From Arthrobotrys musiformis (Eukaryota > Ascomycota > Orbiliomycetes > Orbiliales > Orbiliaceae), in the NCBI GenBank assembly GCA_036971715.1, contig JAVHJL010000003.1, positions 4,464,001 through 4,528,000 of the forward strand: 64,000 nucleotides of DNA, read 5' to 3'. The position numbers and the translations under genes are program-made. The notes under the pieces were generated by a model that saw only the letters and a list, made by a program, of their open reading frames with translations, did not search any database and had not been told where the DNA came from. Within the stretch, counting starts at the first letter, position 1; each line of letters begins with the position of its first letter. This document shows, in pieces, positions 58,501-64,000 of the stretch.

Positions 58501-59236
58501 CTGGACTTTCAAAATCAGGACGGCTGGACACCGTCGTGGCGAGCTATAAAACTAAGGAGTGCGATAATTGTGCAGCCCTTGCTTGGTAAAGAAGCGAAAA
58601 CAGATTACAAGTACACTATTGTAAGTGAATTCGATTAAATTAAGACAAGTCGCTAGTGGACTAATGGCTGACATTGTCATTCTTAGCTATTGCAGTGGGT
58701 AAGTCAATCCGACGATATCTGGGTTGTTAGTTAATGGCTGACATTGTTGTTCTTGGCTATTGTAGACGGTAAGTGGATCCAATGATATCTATATAGGTCG
58801 TTAGTGGGCTGATTGCTGACACTGTCGTTCTTAGCTATTGTAGGAAGTAAGTGAACCCGATGATATCTATATAGACTGTTACTTGAAAAGTAGCTGACAC
58901 TGTCGCTCTTGGCTATTGCAGAGAGTAAGTCATCTGTTTGTATCCAAATAGATCTATACTAGACTGAAAACCGATCTCAGAATCCTCTATTATTACAGAG
59001 AATATGCTCCCTTCTGACTTTAATATAGAGCTTCTAATTAGTATAATTGCTAGGCGCCACTATCACGAGCAGCAGAGAATGGTGACTATGCAGTTGTGCA
59101 GCTGCTTCTTAAAAATGATGCTCGGCCGGACTTGGAAGATGAGAATGGTAAGACGCCGCTGTCCCGTGCATCCCGTGCAGGTAATGCAAAAGTTCATAAT
59201 ATTCTTACTTTGCATTGCGCTCATCTACCCAGGTGA
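58501..59236 (+). pseudogene. Ankyrin-repeat gene fragment carrying a tandem intron array
   Basis: The first piece (58501-58620) reads LDFQNQDGWTPSWRAI and AIIVQPLLGKEAKTDYKYTI, a near-complete ankyrin repeat. It ends exactly at a GTAAGT. The second piece (59054-59236) reads APLSRAAENGDYAVVQLL and ARPDLEDENGKTPLSRASRAG, two further repeats, ending in TGA. Between them lie the intron-like units entered separately. The frame is kept if these are spliced. The piece begins after a TAG that could be an acceptor. No N-terminal sensor or NTPase domain is found upstream, where the DNA is AT-rich, so this is probably the 3' remnant of a larger ankyrin or NLR gene. It could still be transcribed. Confidence 0.6.
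58621..58998 (+). repeat. Tandem array of five intron-like units separated by 3-nt exons
   Basis: Each unit starts GTAAGT and ends in AG: 58621-58695 (75 nt), 58699-58765 (67), 58769-58843 (75), 58847-58921 (75), 58925-58998 (74). Between them are exactly three bases: TGG, ACG, GAA, AGA. The first four units are clearly homologous, sharing a GCTGACA branch-like block and the end TCTT(A/G)GCTATTG(C/T)AG. The fifth is diverged, and its 3' border could instead be 59053. The array sits at the junction of two ankyrin repeats. Confidence 0.75.
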
Positions 59237-60285
59237 GACGGTCCCATGCCATCCATATTACGGCGGAAAAGTATAGCTAATTCACTGGACCTTACTGTAG
59301 GAGTTCCAAACGACCCTGCTTAACTCACGTCTAGCCAGTTTACCACCGATTAGCAAATAACGAAGGATAGAGATACTTTCGAGAATTTATAAAAGATCGT
59401 ATCTTAATAATTTTTATACACACTACCCTGTATGTCTTTCTTCGAACCGATGAAATACTCAATGGCGTATCAGATCGCGGAGCGGCATTGCTATACCTAA
59501 TACGAAGTACATGGCGTTTAGGAATAAGTATCTAAATGGCATATAATAGTGTGCTATCAAGCATCTACAGCCTATAAAGGTAAATAACCTACTTATAAGC
59601 GTAATTGCCTATCCTAAAGAAGTAAATGACATACTTAAATAGGAAGGGATCAGGGCCTGGCAGAGACACTAGCACATAAAATACCTTATTCTCGTTACGA
59701 AGTACAAAATATTCTAAAGGGTGAATCAACAGATTAAGTTGGACGTTAAGTTGGAGGTTAAAGAGCTAAGGATGCCTTCTATTGCCTTGAATTTATAATC
59801 TTTGTTTTTCACCGTGAATCCGCCACTTATCTTTGCTAATAACCTCTTGAAAGTAGAATATTATATATTCTGGATTAAGTGTACACCTTATACGACCATT
59901 GATCGTTGCATATCTACCGGTGGACAGGGTACAGAGAAAAAGAGGCCGTTATCGACGGTAATAACCCATGAGGATCCGGAGAGCCCAGCAATCTGATTTG
60001 TTCAGGTGCTCGTGAGGACCCCTGTAAATATGTTCTCGAATGCCCAAGATGAGGTCTTTGCTGACGAGCCTAACACAAATGTCATCGTTATTGCAATACT
60101 GCCTTTCGATATCTCGCTTGCAGTTTTGCCCTTTCAACCCAATTTTTTTTTGCCTCGTTCTGAAGCTCCCGTGCCAGCCGAAATATCCACCTCCTTGCGG
60201 GTCCTCCACCCATTGTGCAATATAGTCGAGGAGGTGGCTAGCTTTAAGGCCTATTATTGTGGCAGGCAACAATTGGGTGGTTTGT
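59237..60285. other. Intergenic stretch
   Basis: No intact gene. AT-rich sequence between the ankyrin fragment (plus) and the phosphorylase-like relic (minus). On the minus strand, coding-like but shifted pieces at 59949-60285 may be further remains of the latter. Confidence 0.45.
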
Positions 60286-60675
60286 TCAGGCACCTGATTG
60301 TTCGAGGTGGCCGCCCCACCATCGTGCAACTCTTCCGACATTGTTCTCAGGCTTGTTAACGACAATATCGCCCAATCTAACATTGTGAGTCCCGTTTGGA
60401 ATCCCACCCCCAATCCCAACCGAGAAGAAATTTTTATAGAAGAAAAAGCTGAGCTTCATTTGTGTTGCGAAGATGGCTGTGTTAGAGGAATTGGGATTAA
60501 CACAAACACAATCATATTGTCGTAGTCTTCTAATGTTTGTCAACAGGTTTTGCTTCGCATGCCCTACAGACCTTTTTGTGAACCACCTCCCTGATGCCAC
60601 ACAATGGGTCCTGATAATAATACAACTTTCCATTGGAGGTTTATAACTCGTAGTTTGTGAGCTTCTTTTTGGCAC
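60286..60675 (-). pseudogene. Relic of a purine/uridine phosphorylase-like (PNP_UDP) domain
   Basis: The minus strand holds the strong family motif SVGIGGGIPNGTHNVRLGDI followed by VVNKPENNVGRVARW. This matches the phosphorylase-like domain used as the N-terminal sensor of many fungal NLR and ankyrin proteins. Around it the frame breaks: downstream coding-like sequence is in another frame (ORF 59949-60419), and upstream no start or lead-in such as the usual YTVGWVCAL block is visible. I read this as a decayed gene copy. It lies tail to tail with the ankyrin fragment 1 kb away. Confidence 0.6.
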
Positions 60676-61766
60676 AAAAACGCATTCTGTTTCCTATGTT
60701 AAACAGCTAATAGGCACATACAAAGTATTGTTTTGTGATCCTCGTATATTCACTTACAGGGTTTTGTTAAATCCCGGCTAAAATCTTGTTTGACTGCCTC
60801 TCTGCAAGCCCCAACTAAGTACTTTCGGCACATATTAATGAGTCAAATACCTGACGGGATAAGCCTTCGATCGAGTAGTCGATGAGATTTTTACGAGAAC
60901 GGATCAAGGGCTGGTGGACTAGGCACAAGATAAGCATACTAATGTGTTATGTTATATATTGGGGCAACGAACGAGAAAAGGGATTCTGTGGCTGGTGTCT
61001 TGTCACTCTCACAAGACAAACCCCTCGAACATCACCTTGCGATTGTAACGGAAACGTGCAGCTGCAGGCAACATCTAGTCAACATAGTTCTGTGCGAATT
61101 AGCAAAGAGGAAAACCTTCACAACAAGAGAAAGGGACAAAAATGAGTGACAGGTAAAAGAGGATTCAGGAGGATCTCAGTCTTAATTGACACGTCTAATT
61201 TTAAAGCAGCGTATGTTTGGCAGGTGGCCGAAATAGCAAAATCGGGGCCTAAAACAGCCCCTATAACTCCAACAGCAGGCTAAAACTTCTCTCAACTCTT
61301 ACATCAAAATAACAATAATTATATAAAATACTACCTATATATAATATAAGCTAGATGATTATATACTACTTTATAAATAGGTAGATTTATGATGTGTTAG
61401 ATTTTTTTTTTATAAATTCCTAACCATATCTATATAGACCTACATATGTTCCAGCGTAGATACAGGCTATAGAACCTCTAACGGTGACTTCACATTCCCG
61501 TGCTTCTTTATCTGGGAACATTCGGGGTGTTCTCAGATCCTCATTTGCGTCAAACTCGCTCCAGATTTTGGATGTTTTGCGTTGCGGCCAAAATTGCAAC
61601 ATCGCTTGTGCTACATCAAGCGCGTGTGGACCTTCACTTAACATCCTCCCGAACGTGTACAGTGAAGCTCGTATAGTCGACTAGACCAGCGGGTGAATAT
61701 GCCCCTCCATAAAAAACACCTAGATACGATACCTCATCGGTAGCAGTCGCGAACTAGATCCCCGCG
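60676..61766. other. Intergenic stretch upstream of ATG12
   Basis: No gene recognised. An AT-rich low-complexity run lies at 61305-61415. Short ORFs at 60882-61145 and 61420-61644 have no family match. Confidence 0.45.
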
Positions 61767-62451
61767 ATGTCATCTCCTCCCCTCTTCTCCACCTCCGCCG
61801 ACCCAGAGCTTCAGCCACCATCGATCCAACTGCCACTATCTCAAGTCCCAGCCGAACCTCCACAGTCGCCGCCTCCACCGCAGACAGCATCACCGAACGA
61901 GCCTGCGGGTTCTCTTACCCCTGTCCCACTACCAGAGCCAGATTCAGACGATGACGAAGCCTCTGCTCCTCCGATAACGCTTTCTGCGAGTGTGGTGCTC
62001 ACGAACATACCACGTGACAGCAGGGTAGCTTTAACAAACGCATTCACGCCAAGCACGAACAAAGGTATCTCCACCTGCCATTCGATATTATTCGAAAACC
62101 TCGACTAACAGTTTTGCTTTGAAAAAAAAAGTTACGATCCGATTCCTATCAATCGGTTCAGCTCCTTCTCTAAAGAAGAAAGTGTTTACCGTCACGGCCT
62201 CCAAGAAATTCTCATTTGTCGTGAGGTTTCTTCGGAACAATCTAGGTCTTGACAGACCGCTGCCGAGTACTTCACCCAGCAACAGCGGGCATCTGAATAC
62301 CTCATCCAATCCGAACGGACAGAGCCTCTTTGTATATGTCAATAGCACATTTGCGCCCAGTTTGGATGCAGAGGTGGGGAATCTTTATAATTGTTTTAAG
62401 AGTGAGAACCAGTTGGTATTGAATTACTGCTTGACGCCGGCTTTCGGGTAG
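61767..62451 (+). CDS. ATG12: Ubiquitin-like autophagy protein Atg12, 205 aa
   Basis: Exons 61767-62064 and 62132-62451 (67-nt intron, phase 1). The N-terminal ~95 residues are Pro/Ser/Asp-rich and disordered. The C-terminal domain is the conserved ubiquitin fold: KVTIRFLSIGSAPSLKKKVF, KKFSFVVRFLRNNLGL, then LFVYVNSTFAPSLDAEVGNL and ENQLVLNYCLTPAFG. The chain ends at the Gly used for conjugation, as in all Atg12, with no tail to remove. Atg7 and Atg10 link this Gly to a Lys of Atg5; the conjugate then drives Atg8 lipidation on growing autophagosomes. A Pro/Ser-rich extension of variable length is usual in filamentous fungi. Confidence 0.95.
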
Positions 62452-62865
62452 TCTGGCGGCAAAAGCGGCCGGTTCTAGTTTTTTAGTTGGAGAAACGGAG
62501 TTTCGAAAATTGCATCTTATTCCTTGCATCAAATTTTGGATAGATTGGTGAAGTTGGTTGCAACGATTATCATACGGGTATTAAAAATCTCAAGGTGACC
62601 TTGTCTCGTACTAGTCCCCTTATTGCATGATTTTAAACCGATCGATCAATATATATATATTATTCCTTAATACATGACTGTATACAAAGACAGTCTATGA
62701 AGATTGGAGGATCCGGCGATCAGTCACATTAATTATCTTCCATAGATGTGAAGGTCGTATGAGCCACGATTCGCATTTATGGCAAGTGCATTGGCATATC
62801 AATATCCCCAGTTTCTTTGTATACACACCCTATCACGATCTTCTTGTAATGTTTTAAGAGGAAAA
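62452..62865. other. Gap between convergent genes
   Basis: 3' flanks of ATG12 and of the gene running in from the right; contains a short TA run near 62650. No gene seen. Confidence 0.45.
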
Positions 62866-64000
62866 TTACGAGAAAAGCCCTCCGATTACATGGATCACTC
62901 CACCAGCTGCACGTCCAACGCTTCCTGCCGCATTACCTGTCAAAAGAAACGACGAAAGTTAACCTATACCCTAAATAACTACGCACAAAGGTTCTAAAAC
63001 TCGCGAGGGGAGGACATACCGATTGCGCCGCCTATTTTTTCAACTGTGTGTTTTTCAAAGTTCCAGGTATCCTCAACCGCATGTGATCCGTAGTTCCAGG
63101 CATCTTCGAGACCCCCACCGATATCACTCCAGCCGAACAACATCGCGGGGCGTCTGACTACATTCCCAGGCCTAGCTACTTGCTTCGCAGCGGTAATCTT
63201 CTTTTCTGGTGCTTTTCCCGGGCGGAACGATTGGACGTGAACATTTTGGCCGGCTGCATCCGTGGTCGTGAATAGGATTGTCAATAGACCATTCTCATCG
63301 GCTCGAAGCCACGTGCCCGCTGCTGAAAACTCGATCTCGCGGCCATTGACTAGACCTTTGATTATCCCCGAGGTAGCAACCAGAAGCCAACTGTTGGCGA
63401 CAATATCTTCATTCGTGTCATCACCTTCTTGCTTCTCGGCAATTGCTTGGATGCGGACTGTGTAGCCCTTTACTTCGATATTATCGGTATCTGAAGCATG
63501 GTAGAAGGGATACTTCTGCCACTTGCTGGTTTTAGTGCTCTGCTGTAGTACGCTAAGGTTCCCGTCCTCATCCACGGATAACAAAGTGTTAACTTTCGCT
63601 TTGCAACCGTCCGGATTTTCTGAAGCGGCCAAGATGCTCGAAACACGGGTCGCGTTTCCCTCGGTCAGAAGTGAGATTGTGGAGCCCGCAGATAACTTCG
63701 AGGCTATTCCGTCGTAATACGAAAGACTTTCGTCCGCGGTTGTATAGAAGATACGGACGTCGTCCGCATGCTGCGCGATGTGCATGTCCTTAATATCCAG
63801 AGATCCGCCCTCTTTCGAGGAAATAACATGGCCTTCTTTTTGGGGGGACATGTATTCGGACGACGTGAACGCCGTTATGGTAACGCCGCCGGTAACGAGC
63901 ACCGAAATGTTCTTGGCCGGGTCGACGAAAGTAGCGATGCATTGAGTGTCTTTAGATAAAAGTTAGCAGTCCCTTCATGAATTCATGGTAAAGATCCCAA
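62866..64000 (-). CDS. Unknown protein, 3' part (5' end outside window)
   Basis: Visible exons on the minus strand are 63949-63020 and 62936-62866. The first follows a good acceptor with a CTAAC branch site (CTGCTAAC..CTAAAG), so at least one more exon lies upstream, beyond or at the window edge. About 330 residues are seen. The body has repeating beta-rich blocks (VLVTGGVTITAFTSSE, DVRIFYTTADESLSYYDG, NSWLLVATSGIIKGLVNGR, LTILFTTTDAAGQNVHV), suggesting a beta-propeller or lectin-like fold, as in fungal fucose-lectin-type proteins; this is weak. The tail is odd: repeated Trp/His segments (EDAWNYGSHAVEDTWNFEKH) followed by a Gly/Ala-rich stretch (GGAIGNAAGSVGRAAGGV) that resembles a membrane-active or glycine-zipper segment. 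Confidence 0.62.

Noticed and set aside
58621..58998. The 70-78-bp repeat units could be taken for a CRISPR-like array
   Set aside because: The genome is clearly eukaryotic, the units are diverged along their length, the 'spacers' are only 3 nt, and the borders are splice signals.

Overview
The window looks like nuclear DNA of a filamentous ascomycete (Pezizomycotina type). Genes carry short introns of about 50-110 nt with GTRNGT donors and CTAAC/CTGAC-type branch sites. The gene content is typically fungal: a HET-domain protein, a STAND/NLR with ankyrin repeats, F-box proteins, CON-10, a fungal CatA-like catalase and a CBM1 protein. There is an intron-containing tRNA-Leu(AAG). No species can be named from sequence alone. 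All exon joins given here were worked out by eye from splice signals, phase and family motifs.

Layout. 1-4.8 kb: the 3' part of a TPR/CHAT protein gene, tail to tail with a caspase-like (peptidase C14) gene. 4.8-8.7 kb: no gene seen, but one 82-bp near-palindrome. 8.7-14.2 kb: a five-exon F-box gene and a two-exon gene of unknown function. 15.4-26 kb: a 2266-aa NLR (N-terminal domain, NACHT, winged helix, long ankyrin array), tail to tail with a HET-domain gene. 26.9-41.6 kb: a denser stretch with a TPT/DMT transporter (including a 13-nt microexon), tRNA-Leu, a secreted protein, three F-box genes, a Rei1-like ribosome biogenesis factor, a type-2 asparaginase and a small membrane protein. 41.6-46.8 kb: 5.2 kb without a recognisable gene. 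46.8-50.2 kb: a secreted protein with three six-cysteine modules and a CBM1, then a broken ankyrin-like gene. 51.3-57.8 kb: a group of spore/stress genes (CHZ-motif protein, broken hemerythrin-like gene, catalase, CON-10). 58.5-60.7 kb: relics of ankyrin and nucleoside-phosphorylase-like genes, the first holding a tandem array of introns separated by 3-nt exons. 61.8 kb to end: ATG12 and the 3' part of an unknown gene.

How the genes fit together. Four genes of classes linked to fungal non-self recognition and regulated cell death (CHAT, caspase-like, NLR, HET) lie within 26 kb as two convergent pairs. The 51-58 kb group shares CRE-like TGACGTCA/TGACGTAA/TGACGCAA sites upstream, as expected for ATF/CREB bZIP control of spore and oxidative-stress genes. 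Three broken genes carry in-frame stops or frame breaks; several stops are one C-to-T or G-to-A change from a sense codon, which fits repeat-induced point mutation or ordinary decay.

The observation I rate highest is the array at 58621-58998: five splice-competent intron-like units of 67-75 nt, four of them clearly related to each other, separated by exactly one codon each, placed where two ankyrin repeats join.
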